Assembly (NCBI RefSeq): GCF_000276665.1
Contig: NW_004955433.1
Span: 14,369,558 to 14,433,557, forward strand
Direction: 5' to 3'
Length of the DNA: 64,000 bases
Source: Chinchilla lanigera
Lineage: Eukaryota; Chordata; Mammalia; Rodentia; Chinchillidae
The position numbers and the translations under genes were made by a program. Position 1 is the first letter of the stretch. Each line of letters begins with the position of its first letter. Of the stretch, positions 35,190 to 46,120 are shown one piece after another. The notes under the pieces are model-generated. The model was not told the origin of the DNA and ran no database searches. It worked only from the letters and a program-made list of their open reading frames with translations.

Positions 35190-35640
35190 GTTTTTTTTTT
35201 TTTTTTTGACACAATATCACTAAGGCTGAAGTTTATTCAGACTTCTCTAGTGTCCCATCCAGAGTCCCACGCAGGCTCCCACATGAACTTTAGTCGACCT
35301 GTCTCCTCCTGGTTGCCAGTTTCTTAGACGTCTCTTGTCTTTGATGACCTGAGTTTCCTGCCGTCTGTCTGAGAATCTGACAGCCACCCTGTGGATCTGT
35401 GTCCTCTGAAAGCCTGTTCTTGTTGAACGAATGAATGAGTGGCCGGCTCTCCAGGAATGGGATGTTGGCAGAGAGTGTCAGGCTGTGGACTAACTTGCCT
35501 GTCCACCTTACCTGCCGGGCACCTGGACCCTCTGCAGTGCCAGGCCTTGACCCCAGCAGGATGGTCCGCTGTCTGGCTGCTGCTTGGTGCCTGGTGGAAT
35601 GCGGCCTCCACATGTGCAGGCGCCACCCGCCTACAAGGTA
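35190..35640 (-). pseudogene. Candidate processed pseudogene, parent not identified
   Basis: A T17 tract is followed by a minus-strand AATAAA (tttatt near 35232) and about 400 bp of CpG-containing, non-repeat sequence, unlike the AT-rich L1 it interrupts. On the minus strand this reads as a spliced-mRNA 3' end with a poly(A) tail. tacaaagt on the left and tacaaggt on the right may be a decayed target duplication. Two overlapping minus-strand ORFs of about 100 codons match no family I know, so it may be 3' UTR sequence. Confidence 0.5.
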
Positions 35641-35904
35641 AATTCCCTGATTTTCATGTAACAGTGTTCATGAACATTTATCTTTGTCATCAAAAATTCT
35701 TCTTTCCATGAAGAAGTACACAGAATAAGAATATAAAATGTCATTTAGATGCAAGATGCTATTATCTTTGTAGATATTTTCTGCCCACAGCAGGATCTGG
35801 GTACATATTTGTAGCTTAAAGACAAGGCCACCATACATACTGTTAGCATCGATCATTTATAGGGAACCCTAATATGGTGGTGTGAGGTGCTAAAAGTAAA
35901 CAAA

Positions 35905-36003
35905 GCCTAGGGCTGAGGCTGTGTTTCAGTGGTAGAGTGCATGCTTAGTATGCAAAAGGTTCAATCCCTAACACCAAATGCAAAAATAAATAAAATAAAA
36001 TAA
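35905..36003 (+). mobile_element. ID-type SINE, diverged
   Basis: Sense, gggctgaggctgtgtttcag with an (AAAT)n tail. Confidence 0.82.
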
Positions 36004-36004
36004 A

Positions 36005-36372
36005 ATATGGGCAGTAGTTGTTCTAGATTGAATGTTTTTCAACCCTCCCAAAAAACATATGTTGGAAACCCCCAGGGTGATAATATTAGAAGGAAGAACC
36101 TTTGGTAGGTTATTAGGTCTTGAGAGTAGAGGCCTAAGGAATAGAATTAGTGCCCTGATGAAAGAGACACTGGAGAGCTCCTGCATCCTTTCTGCTATGT
36201 GAGGTTATAGCAAGAGGGCAGGTGTCTACAAACCAAGAAGCAGGCTCTCATCAGACAATGAATTCACAAGCTCTTTGATTATAACTTCCCAGGTTCTGGA
36301 ACTGTGAGGAATAAATTTCTGCATATATGTCACCCAATGATGGTAGTTTGTTATAGTAGCCTAAACAGACCA
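36005..36372 (+). mobile_element. MaLR LTR (MLT/MST type)
   Basis: From gttctagattgaatgttttt to tggaactgtgaggaataaat and the end gcctaaacagaccaagata. Confidence 0.82.
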
Positions 36373-36707
36373 AGATACTATTAAAGTGCCAAAGACAGAA
36401 TTTTAATCAGTAACATACTCTTACAATAGGAAAAGGAGTCCAGCATGAACTAAACTGAATTTTGACTTGTACACAGGTCAATGGGCATTTGAAATGGAGA
36501 CTGAGGGACTGAGAAAAGGATGAGGTGGGGCTCAACAAACTCAGGAAGGTGAAAAGTTACAAAAACAAGATGAGGAGATGGTCCGTGTGAAACCCATCTG
36601 GGTTACTAAGTGGTGCTTATTGAAGTTAACCTCCTGCTCTCCCATGGAGGCTGGGAGACAAGGACCCTCCCCTCAGATCCTGGCTGGAATAAACAATAAA
36701 TTCTCCT

Positions 36708-36733
36708 TATTTATTTATTTATTTATTTATTTA
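36708..36733. repeat. (TTTA)n microsatellite
   Basis: Six units at a SINE tail. Confidence 0.9.
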
Positions 36734-36927
36734 ATGTGCTAGGGATTGAACCCAGGGCCTTGTGCATGCTAGGCAAGCATTCTACTACTCAGCTAAATCC
36801 CTAGCCCTAATAAAAATTTTGAGACAGGGTCTTGCTAAACTGTCTAGGCTGGCCTTGAACTTGTGATCCTCTGTCTTCATCCCCCTGAGCATGTGAGATT
36901 ATAAGCTTGGGCCACTCTACCCATCTA
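36734..36927 (-). mobile_element. B1-dID SINE
   Basis: Minus strand: ID half (agggattgaacccagggcct), then a B1 half. Confidence 0.85.
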
Positions 36928-37497
36928 GTAAATTGTTTAGACAGCTTTTTTTCCAAGCAGGCATTTTAAGAAGGTTATGGTCACCCTAAGGGTGTGGCCT
37001 TGAGTGGTTAGAAACTAAATTAGTATTTTGTTCTTTATAGGCCAAAGTTGAGCCCTAATGGAGAAGAGGTCCCAGAGTTTATAGTTTGGCCAAGAAGACA
37101 GTCTATGCCAGAGGTGAGAAAAGAGGGCAGTGAGAGTGGGGAAAGCAATGTTTCTCCTCTCTCTGCCACTGCTTACTGCTTTCCTCAGACTAGAAAAAAT
37201 CTCCCTTTGGTTGACAACCTAAGTCATACTAGTCCTTAGGGCTTAGTGAAGGTTTTGCTTCCCCTGGGTGGGCCTTTCTGATTTGAAACCTTTTAGACTG
37301 GGTTAAATTCCCTCAGCATCCTTGCATAGTGTTAATTGGTATTACAAATTGTGTGTGTTCTTGCACCTACACTGGGTCATTAAGGACTGGTTCTCATTTC
37401 TTAGTGGCACGGTTCGAGCACTAATGGGCTTTGCATGCGTGGACACTTCACAGCCTTAGTCTCAACATCTTTATGTGCTGGACAAAGCTGTCCTCAC

Positions 37498-37721
37498 AGC
37501 CGGGCATGGTGGCGCACGCCTGTAATCCCAGCACTGGGGAGGCTGAGGCAGGAGGATCGTTGTGAGTTCGAGACCAGCCTGGTCTACAAAGTGTGCTCAA
37601 GTCCAGCTTGAACTGTATAGAGACCCTGTCTCAAAAAAGACCAAAAAAATACAAAGTGTGCTCAAGTCCAGCTTGAACTGTATAGAGACCCTGTCTCAAA
37701 AAAGACCAAAAAAAAAAAAAA
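37498..37721 (+). mobile_element. B1-type SINE with 65-bp tail duplication
   Basis: The 3' part 37585-37649 (tacaaagtgtgctcaagtcc onward) is repeated exactly at 37650-37714. Confidence 0.93.
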
Positions 37722-37879
37722 AGCTGTCTTCGCGTAGCTCCTCTCTCCCTTGCCTACACTCCACTGTCTACCCAGAGCAGGAGGAGGATCTTTTGCAAAT
37801 GTGAGTCAGTTCACAATTGTCGCTTTCCATTTGCAGGAAAAATAACTTCAACTTTCTTACCGGGGCCTAAAGGACTTGC

Positions 37880-38310
37880 CAAGTTTGGCCCTAATTCACT
37901 ATGAGTTATTACACCTGTCCCCTCTCACTGACTTCCGGCCATGGTTTCTTCTTTCTGTTCTCCAAACGCCACGCTTACTTCCCCTCAGCGTTCACGCTTG
38001 GTTCCTCCATATGGAATACGCTGCAGCCAGCAATCGGTAAATCCGACCCTTCCTCAGTCTCCAGTTTCAGCCCGGCTGTCACCTCCTCAAAGAGGTCCCT
38101 AGCCACCCGAACATTCTCTCACCACTCTGCTTCCTTTTTTATAGCCCTCCTTACAAACTGTGGTTATTTATTATATTTTGTTTCCCCTCCGGCCAGGGAA
38201 ACATAGCCAGATCTCCATAACAGCACAGATCTCCTTTGTCGTGACGCCACCGTGTCCCCAGAGCCTAGAAAAAGGCCTGGAACTAGGATGGTGCTCAGTA
38301 AGGGTAAGAA
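37880..38310 (+). mobile_element. L2 fragment abutting the NUP93 promoter
   Basis: Sense L2 3' region: gtcacctcctcaaagaggtc, then tccccagagcctagaaaaag and ctaggatggtgctcagtaag. Confidence 0.7.
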
Positions 38311-38536
38311 ACCTGCTGAGTGCCTGGGACTGTGGAACCGTTTGCTTCCGGTTTGCAGAGCCAACTCTGACCACGTGAGCGGGGTGAGGGCGGTACTCTC
38401 GGGTCGCGAGGATTGACAGCTCAGCCTCAGGCCCCGCCTCCACCCCCGCCCGTGTCCTTGTCCTTCCCCCTCTGGTCTCCACAAAGTTCATTTGGCGTCG
38501 CGTCGCGCGGGGCCTTCTGGGAGCGGCCCTCCTCGA

Positions 38537-38541
38537 CCAAT
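38537..38541 (+). promoter_or_regulatory. NUP93: CCAAT box (NF-Y type)
   Basis: ccaatcag, 89 bp upstream of the exon-1 donor and thus some tens of bases before the likely start sites. Confidence 0.65.
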
Positions 38542-38564
38542 CAGGAAGCGCAGGCAAGCGGCGC

Positions 38565-38625
38565 GAGAAGCGGCGGCCCAGTTCTCAAGCCGGTAGCTGG
38601 GCAGCGGATGCGGCTCCAGGGCCAG
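38565..38625 (+). other. NUP93: NUP93 exon 1, noncoding (5' limit approximate)
   Basis: The donor cag|gtaagc after 38625 is a near-perfect splice site in the CpG island and is the natural partner for the acceptor before 55881. The 5' end is inferred. An ATG at 38608 would lie in this 5' UTR (see findings). Confidence 0.65.
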
Positions 38626-39454
38626 GTAAGCGTGCCTGTTTCTGGGCACCGTCGCGTCGTTCAGTTCTGGGGCTTGTCTCTGGAATCCGGGCCTCGAGGC
38701 GGGGCGGAGCTCCGACCCCGCGCCCGGAGCCGTGCGGCTCACACTCTGGTTAGCCTCATGGCAGCCGCGCACGCCTGACGCCGGCGACAGAAGGCGTTGT
38801 CCAGCCGCCCGCAGTAGAGTGTCGGGCTGCGCATTTCGAGTGTGGTGTTTCACTGTAGGGCGCTGGCCTTCCTCCCCTCCCTCCCCAGGGTGGCGCTATG
38901 CCGGGGCTCCGAGTCCCTGCCCCACCTTACCCCCACCGTCCTTGGTGAAAGAGCCTGATTTCTCACCTGACCGCGCCCTGCCCCCTCGCAGACCCCGCTT
39001 GTGCCCCGCTGTCTGTGGGGAAGCCCTTTACCCTCCGAGGCAAGGGGTCGCCGGCCCAGGGAATGCGACCCCGTGAGCCTCTGTCAACCCCTATGCTTGT
39101 CTTCTGCACTGACGTCCGAGGAGATGTTCATGGTTGGAACCGTAAAGGTTGGAGCTCACTGCTTCCTGTGCTCTGCAAAGGCGAGAGCCAGGTATGCTGG
39201 GGACCCTTTTCGTACAACTGTGGGATTGACCCCATGGGGTCTTTGGTCAAAGTTTGGATGACCCATCTGCTGAGGAAGGAAGTGTTTTTACTTTTTTTTT
39301 TTTTGTGCCAAGATGACTTTCCTACTCTAGAAGGTGTGGGAGAATAGATATTTTATCCATTCATCAATGTGCGTTTGTTTTTTAACATTTTCATTTTTCG
39401 CTTTCATTTTTCGGTGATCTCATTCAGCTTTAACAATCTAACATCCTGTATTTC

Positions 39455-40236
39455 CAGACTGGGTCTCTTCTTGACCTTTATTTAACTGTGAACTTAATAT
39501 CCCCGCCGAGATGGTGGATACTGGCTTAAACTGAATATAGCACGAGCAAGCTCTCTTTCATCTCTTCCCAAGCTGCTCCTCGTACCATTATTATTACTTT
39601 TCTCATCAGTAATATAAAATGCGTTGGCAGTAACCTTTGAATCATCCTTCACTGCTCTCTCTTTCTCAGTCCACATCCATTGCTTTCCATCCTGAGCCAA
39701 GTCACCACCACCTACACCTGGATTATTGAAATAGTTTCCCATCTGTTCCCCCTTGCTTCTACCCTGGGCCCTGTTTTCAGCATAGCAGCAAAGCAGTCCT
39801 TTTAAAACACACATCATCAGATCTTATTCCCTCCTCAAAATACCCGTAGGATGGATCCCCATCTCACTAACAGTGTGCTGTATGGCTTTCATAATCTGAT
39901 TCGCTGTGACTTTATCGGTCTCACTTACTGCTGTCCTCCCCTCTGCTGTGAGATGTGCTTTGGTTTGGGGCCTCTGCTTGCAGTTCAGTGTCCATGTGGC
40001 TCGCACTCTCACTTTCAGGTCTTCACTAAGAGGTCCCTTGTGAGCGAGGCTTCTTCACTCCTGTCTTCCTTCATTGCTTTAGTTCTTAGCTCTTACATTT
40101 TACTTATCGGGTGTATTGTTTGTCTTTCCTCTCTGAATCTGAGTGGGGCTTTTTTTTTTTTTTTTTAATGTTTTATTCAATGATGTATGTGTAGCTCCTA
40201 GGCCTGGCACAAGTAGGTACTCAATAAATAGGAAGG
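39455..40236 (+). mobile_element. L2 element, sense, with 3' end
   Basis: Passes through cagtccttttaaaacacaca and ends with the L2 3' terminus ggtactcaataaatagg. A T17 tract interrupts at 40150-40167. Confidence 0.75.
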
Positions 40237-40382
40237 AGTGTTCCTGGCACCCTTCTAAGCTTGGAAGTTCAGTATTGAATGAGACAGGCCTGGCCTCATT
40301 GAAGAGATGTTCCTATGGAAGACACCAGAGCAAGAAACAAATATAAAATGTGGTATCTGAGCTGTTTTTAAAAGGAGGATAG

Positions 40383-40498
40383 CACACACCTGTAATTTCA
40401 GCGCTTGGGAGGCTGAGGCAGGAGGATCTCTGTGAGTCTGAGGCCAGCCTGGGCTACATATTGAGACCCTGTCTCAAACAAAAACAAATACAAAATTA
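40383..40498 (+). mobile_element. B1-type SINE, 5'-truncated
   Basis: Sense. Target duplication aaaaggaggatag at 40370-40382 and 40499-40511. Confidence 0.92.
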
Positions 40499-41284
40499 AA
40501 AAGGAGGATAGGGATATTTGGGTTTTTAAAAAATGTTTTATTTTTATTGGTACATGTTTACAGTACATAAAGATTACATTCCTGTGGGGAGTTGATACAT
40601 CCTGTTAACCCTGTGCTTGTCTCTTGTATTAACACATCTTCATTCTATTTTCATCCCCTTCGCTTCCCTTCCTTCTCCCTTCCCTCCATCTCTTGGTCTT
40701 CTTCCCTCTTGCAAAAGATCTAGTTATTTTATATTATCTATCTTATTTTGCTCTTTACATTTTGGGTTTCTCATGTAAGAGAAATCCTGCAATATTTAAG
40801 CCTGTGTGTGTGATTTATTTCACTTGACATTATGTCTCACGGTGCATCCATTTTCCTATATGTGTCTTGGGCTTACTTTTCTTTATTGCAGAGTAGTACT
40901 CCATTGTATATAAATACCAAATTTTCTTTATCCATTCATCTATTGGTAGACATATAGGCTGCTTCCAAGATTATGCTGCTATAAACATGGGTATACATGT
41001 ATCATTGTAATATAATGTCTTTAACTCAGGGAGATACCTAGAAAGAGAATAGCTGGGTCAGTGAAATTTCTAGTTTTAGTTTATGAGGAAGCTTCATACT
41101 GATTTTCAAAGCAGTTATACTAGTTTACATTCCCACCAATAATGTAGAAACCCCTCACCCCACCCTGCCCCAAGCTTGACCAGCATTTGTTACTGTTTGA
41201 TTTCATCATGACAGCCATTCTTTCTGGAGTGAGATGGAATCTCAGTATTGTTTTAGTTTGCATTTTTCTCTCTTCTCTCTCACC

Positions 41285-41436
41285 TTTTGGGTGGGAGGTT
41301 TGAGGTGGGGTCTTTATACATAGTTCAGATAGGCCTTGAACTCACTATGTACCCCAGGCTGCTCTTGAACTCACAGTGATTCTCCTGCCTCAACCTCCAG
41401 AGTGCTGGGATTACAGGTGTGTGCCACCATGCCGGC
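41285..41436 (-). mobile_element. B1-type SINE nested in L1
   Basis: Minus strand, diverged, ending ccaccatgccggc. Confidence 0.88.
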
Positions 41437-41552
41437 TTCATTTCTTTAAGGGCTAAAGATGTTGAGCTTTTAAAAAATGTATTTATTTTCCATTTGTACT
41501 TCTGAGAAATCCCTATCCATTTCAGTTCCCCATTTTTTGATTGGCTTATTTA

Positions 41553-41708
41553 TTGTTTGTTTGTTTGTTTTGAGAGAGGATCTCAGTATGTAATTTCAGG
41601 CTGACCTTGAACTCACTGTGTAGCTCAGGCTGGCCTCAATCTTGCAATGATCCTCCTGCCTCAGCCTCCCAAGTGCTGAGATTACAGGCAGGTGCCACCA
41701 CATCCGGC
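41553..41708 (-). mobile_element. B1-type SINE nested in L1
   Basis: Minus strand with a (GTTT)n tail. Confidence 0.9.
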
Positions 41709-41966
41709 TATGATTGGGTCTTTTATTTTGGGGGTCTTAATTGTTTTTGAGTTCTTTATATTGTGTATTCTAGCTCTTAGTCTTCTTTCTAAGGAATAGC
41801 TGAGAATTTTTTTTTCCATTGGGTAGGTGTCTCTCTATTCTGTTGGTTGTTTCCTTTGCTGTGCAGAAGCTTTTTGATATGGTCCCATTTGTTGATTCCT
41901 GGTGTTATTTCCTATGCAGTTGGGGTTCTGTTTAGACAGTTCTTGCCTATGCCTCTGCCTTCAAGA

Positions 41967-42120
41967 GTTTTTTGTTTGTTTTTTGAGACAGGGTCTTGCT
42001 ATGTGGTTCAGGCTGACCTTGAACTCACTATGTAGTCCAGGATGGCCTCAAACTTGTGGCAGTCCTCTTGCCTCAGCCTCTCAAGTGCTGGGATTACAGG
42101 TATATGCTACTACACCCAGC
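41967..42120 (-). mobile_element. B1-type SINE nested in L1
   Basis: Minus strand. caagagtttt / gagagtttt on the flanks suggests its target duplication. Confidence 0.9.
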
Positions 42121-42640
42121 TTCTTTGAGAGTTTTACCTGTTTTATCTTCCAGCAGGTTGTTTCTGTTTTAACATTCAGATCTTTGATCCATTTTGATTT
42201 TAATTTAGTACATGGTGAGCTATTTCAGCTTTCTGCAGTTGGGTAGCCAGTTTTCCCAGTACCACTTGTTAAAGGGGCTATCTTTCCTCCAGTGTAGGTG
42301 TTTGTCCTCTGTTGAAAATTAAATAGCTGAGTGTGGCTGGGGTTGTTTCTGCATCCTCTTGATCCATATGTCAGGATAGGGATATTTAAACAGAGACCTG
42401 ATTGAAATGGGAGAGCAAGTCCTAGGACTGTTACAGAGAATTCCTGGCAGGCAGAACAGCAAATGCAAACACCCTGAGATATGATTAACTGGCAGTGCAG
42501 TGAGCTTGAATGCCTGAACCTGCCTTTAATGCACTGAAGTAGAAAACAAGGTAGAGGGAGACAGATGTGCCTAGGAGTGGTCAGAGCAAAGATCTGAAGG
42601 TAAGAGGTCTCAAGGAGTGTGTAGGGAATGGGTCACTTTA

Positions 42641-43625
42641 CTTCAGAAACATGTACTTAGTGCCTATTATGTTCCAGACTTAGCAGCTGAGGTTTCACAG
42701 CTGAGCATCTGTGGACTTTACCCTGCAGAAATTTGCCTTCTAGACAGGAAGACCTACTGTTCATGGGAAAAAATGATCATAATTACCCCACTGGGAAAAA
42801 GAGTGTACAAAGTTGAGAATGGTGGGGCTGTGAAACTGAGCCAGCTGACTTTACAAAATATACATGAGTTCCCCATGTGACAGTGAGTTTGGTATTATGT
42901 TATAGTAGAGTTTGGACATGGGGGTGTGAAGGGAGGAAACAGCATGAGGCACCTCAGAGAACGGAATTGCTAGGCTGTGGAGGACGTTGGGTGACTGCAT
43001 GTTCTGTGGAGGGCACCCTGTGCAGCTGTGACAAAGCCCATGACAGGGTAAGGCAGTGGGAAATTTCAGAAAGACCTCTCTGGCCAAGGGGAGAATAGGT
43101 CAGAGGAACAAGAAAGCTTAGACTGTTGAGGTCATTGGTAGAAAAGCAAAGGGGTCAGAGCAGGGGCAGGAGATGAGGGTGTGACTTTGCTGAAGGTTTC
43201 AGAAGTAGGCCTGGAGACTAGCTGGATGTTCAAGAATTGGAAGGTGACCTGGGATGACTCTGAGGTGGTTTCTGGCTGAATTGACTGTGAACTGTTTTAC
43301 CAAAAGAGATCAGGAACCCAGGAGGAAGAAATGGTGGTGTTAATGGCTAAGAGAGAAGGGATGAGCTTGGTTTGGGACTCTGAAGCACCCATAGATCAGC
43401 CAGGTATAGATGTCAGATGAATAGTTGGAATACTGGTTCAGGGAAAGAGTTGGGCTGGACAAAGAGATATGGGAAGCCGGGGATATAGCTCAGTGGTATA
43501 AACGCCTGTCTGGCAAGTGCAAGGTCCTAAGTTTGATTCCCAGAACTCAAGAGAAAAAAAAAAGAGAGAGATATAGGAGTCATATTTGATATTTGTTTTG
43601 ACAGATGGGGGCCCTCCTAGTTCAT
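42641..43625 (-). mobile_element. L2 element, antisense
   Basis: A new L2 3' end starts at acttagtgcctattatgttc. It continues through tgacctgggatgactctgag and gagatataggagtcatat, split by an ID-type SINE. Confidence 0.72.
43474..43562 (+). mobile_element. ID-type SINE
   Basis: Sense, inside an antisense L2. Flanks agagatatggg / agagatatagg. Confidence 0.9.
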
Positions 43626-43686
43626 TTTCCGGCCTTATGTTAGGGTCTGTTAATAACTATAGTCTTTGTCTCTCAAATGGCCCAAT

Positions 43687-43792
43687 TTTTTTGTTTGTTT
43701 GTTTGTTTTGTTTTTTTCCAGTATCAGGAATCAAACTCACGACCTTGCGCTTGCCAGGCAGGCGCTGTGCTGCTGAGCTAAATCCCCAGCCC
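43687..43792 (-). mobile_element. ID-type SINE
   Basis: Minus strand with a (TTTG)n tail. Confidence 0.92.
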
Positions 43793-43807
43793 CCTAGCCT
43801 AAATTTT

Positions 43808-43920
43808 GAATTTTTGTTTGTTTGTTTGTCGTCCCTCCCCGCCCCCTGTACCAGGAATCGAACTCATGACCTTGCGCTTGTCAGGCAGGCGCTGTGCTGC
43901 TGAGCTAAATCCCCAGCCCC
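43808..43920 (-). mobile_element. ID-type SINE
   Basis: Minus strand with an unusual C-rich insert (cgtccctccccgccccctg) between tail and body. Confidence 0.9.
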
Positions 43921-43929
43921 TTGAAATTT

Positions 43930-44092
43930 TTCTTTTTTTTTTTTTGCCTTTCTGAGACAGGGTCTCACTGTGCAGTTCAGTCTGGCCTTGAGCTCACTTT
44001 GTAGCCCAGGCTGGTCTCGAACTTGCAATGATCCTCCTGTCTCAGCCTCCCAAGTGCTGGGATTACAGGTGTGAGCCACCATGTCTGGCCGA
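43930..44092 (-). mobile_element. B1-type SINE
   Basis: Minus strand, ending gagccaccatgtctggc. Confidence 0.92.
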
Positions 44093-44121
44093 AATTTTGA
44101 AATGTTTTGCAGCTTTACACT

Positions 44122-44220
44122 TCTTTTTTTTTCGAGACAGGATCTTGCTGTGTAGCCCAGGCTGGCCTCAAACTCTGCAGCAATCCTCTTGCCTCAGCCT
44201 CCCAACTGCTAGGATTACAG
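44122..44220 (-). mobile_element. B1-type SINE with internal deletion
   Basis: Minus strand. agctttacactt / agttttacactt on the flanks. Confidence 0.85.
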
Positions 44221-44339
44221 CAGTTTTACACTTTTTATAACTCTACTAATGCTGTCAAACAGTACCCGAATCTTCAATGCACAGTTGCTAATTACCAGAA
44301 TAACTTACTCAAACCTCGGCAAACATGTTTACCGACCAT

Positions 44340-45010
44340 CTTCCTTTCTTCATTTAACAAATATTTATGGAGCGCCTATAGTGTGCTAGGTGTCATTTGT
44401 TCAGCGTACTAGGAATGGTGCTATGGACAAACGGGACAAAATTCCCAGAATGAAGCAGCTTACGTCTGTCTGGAGACAGGCGCTAAATGAATAAACAAAT
44501 GGACTGATGTGCAAGGTATTGACAAGTGCTTCTATGGAGATAAAATAAGAATAACAGTGGGTAGTGGGACTGCTTTCGTTGGGATGTTCTATGATGGGAT
44601 GAGTGGGATGTTTTGTTGGGATGTTCTTTCATTGGGATGTTCTGTGATGGGCTGAGTGGGATGTTTCTTTGGGATGTTCTTCTTTAAAAAGATCTGTGAA
44701 CAGAGACCTGAATGAAGTAAGGGGTGAGCATTGTAGATACTCACGATTGTAGATGTTCTGAGGCAGCGGCCTATTTGGCAAGAGGCTATGGCTGAAGTAG
44801 GCAGTCACAGGGAAGAGTGGTAGCAGAGGGGTTGGACCGGGCACAGATTATGGTGTCTTCACAGCACAAAGTAAGGACTTTAGATTTTAGTCTGAGTGAT
44901 GGGAGCTACTGAAGGGTGGAGCCTTTTCTAAGGCTATTTCCACTGCTGTGCAGAGAACAGACTGGAAAGGAAAAGGAAGACAAGATAGGAACAGGAATAC
45001 CAGGAAGGAG
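44340..45010 (-). mobile_element. L2 element, antisense
   Basis: From gagcgcctatagtgtgctag through gagacctgaatgaagtaagg and gactttagattttagtctga. Confidence 0.75.
44578..44683. repeat. Imperfect ~54-bp tandem repeat inside L2
   Basis: Two units, each with ttgggatgttct, then tgatggg.tgagtgggatgt and another ttgggatgttctt. Confidence 0.85.
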
Positions 45011-45204
45011 ATTGTGGAAGAGACAATAAGTACATCAGACCACCCATGTATATATTTTAAAGATAAACTTAGTCTATACATGAGTTGCTAATGTAATGAA
45101 ATCGTGTCTTGCTGCTCATTGTCCTCACATGACCTTTCCTTCATCACATGCGCAAGTGGGGTCCATGGAGCAATGCAAGCACTCTGGCATGTCTCCTATG
45201 AGGG

Positions 45205-45890
45205 TGCTGTTGTGGTTTGTACCTAGATGTGCCCCCAGGGGCTCAAGGAGTGACCAGAGTCAGCCCCAAGGAGAAGCTGTGAAGGCTACAACCACTGGCA
45301 GTGGGATGGGGCTGCCCACGCCCTTTGGAGTTCACAGGTTGCAGTACCTTGCCCCATGACCTGGGCACGCACCTACAGGAATTAATGTTTGCCTTGCTAG
45401 GGTCTTGGTTTCTCTTCCCCCATTCCTCCCTTTTGGAATGGAAATGTTTATCCTGTGCCATAGTATATTGGCAGTGTTTACCTTTCTGATTTTCACAGAG
45501 TTTCACAGCTAAGAGTTTGCTTTAAATCTCAGAGGAGACTCTGGACTTGGTCTTGGATTTTTCAGCAGTGCTGAACCTATCAGGACTTTGGCAGGTGTTA
45601 GAAGTGGACTAAATGCATTTTGTATAAAGAAATGCCAGGGGCCAAGTTGAAATGTTATGCTTTGTATCTAGATGTGCCTCCAGGGCCTCTATTGCTAAAG
45701 GTTGGAGTTTTGGGAGGTTTAGTTGGAGTATAGGGCTTATAGCTGACTTGCTTTGAGGAGATGGAGCCTGATCAAAAGAGGGGCATCGTTGGAGAGGAGG
45801 CCTGGAGGGGTTGTCTCCCTCCGGGCTCCTCCCTTGATCTTGCTCTGCTTGCTGCAAGTACCATCTAATTGAGGTAAGGCTTCAAGAATA
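45205..45890 (+). mobile_element. MaLR remnant: partial LTR, internal 3' part, partial 3' LTR
   Basis: A similar LTR start occurs twice: tttgtacctagatgtgccc (about 45219) and tttgtatctagatgtgcct (about 45661). Between them is MaLR-type internal sequence (aggaattaatgtttgccttg). Non-coding remnant. Confidence 0.65.
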
Positions 45891-46114
45891 TTTTGAGGGC
45901 ATATAATTTAGTCCATAGTATCCAGAAAGCTCTACTGTGCTTTCTCCCAATCAGTATTCCTTCACACTCCTAAAAATAGCTAGTACAGTGATTTCTATTA
46001 TCATAGATTAGTTTTTCCTGTTTTTAAGATCCATCTGTATGGAATCATACAGTGTGCGCCCCCCCCTTTTAATATCTAGCTTCTGGAGTTCATCATTATA
46101 TCTGTGAAATTTAT
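45891..46114 (-). mobile_element. Old L1 3' region, antisense
   Basis: catagattagtttttcctgt followed by atggaatcatacagtgtg. Confidence 0.75.
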
Positions 46115-46120
46115 CTATGG

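Larger units (their letters stand above)
38390..38800 (+). promoter_or_regulatory. NUP93: CpG island, NUP93 promoter
   Basis: CpG-dense, TATA-less sequence typical of a housekeeping gene. It has a CCAAT box in ccaatcag at 38537, an adjacent ETS-like aggaagcg at 38543-38550 and GC-rich blocks on both sides. Exon 1 ends within it. No gene pointing the other way was recognised. Confidence 0.85.
40520..42372 (-). mobile_element. 5'-truncated L1 with perfect 15-bp target duplication
   Basis: Antisense L1 from its 3' end (tttttattggtacatgttta) to ctcttgatccatatgtc. aggatagggatattt occurs at 40505-40519 and 42373-42387. Three B1-type SINEs have since inserted into it. Confidence 0.95.
40240..42640 (-). 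mobile_element. L2 element, antisense, split by a SINE and an L1
   Basis: Parts at 40240-40370 (cttctaagcttggaagttca) and 42388-42640 (cagagacctgattgaaatgg; gcagaacagcaaatgcaaac). Its 3' end faces that of the preceding L2. Confidence 0.75.

Noticed and set aside
35290..35626. Two ~100-codon minus-strand ORFs as a gene
   Set aside because: They overlap in different frames within a candidate retrocopy, and neither resembles a known protein.
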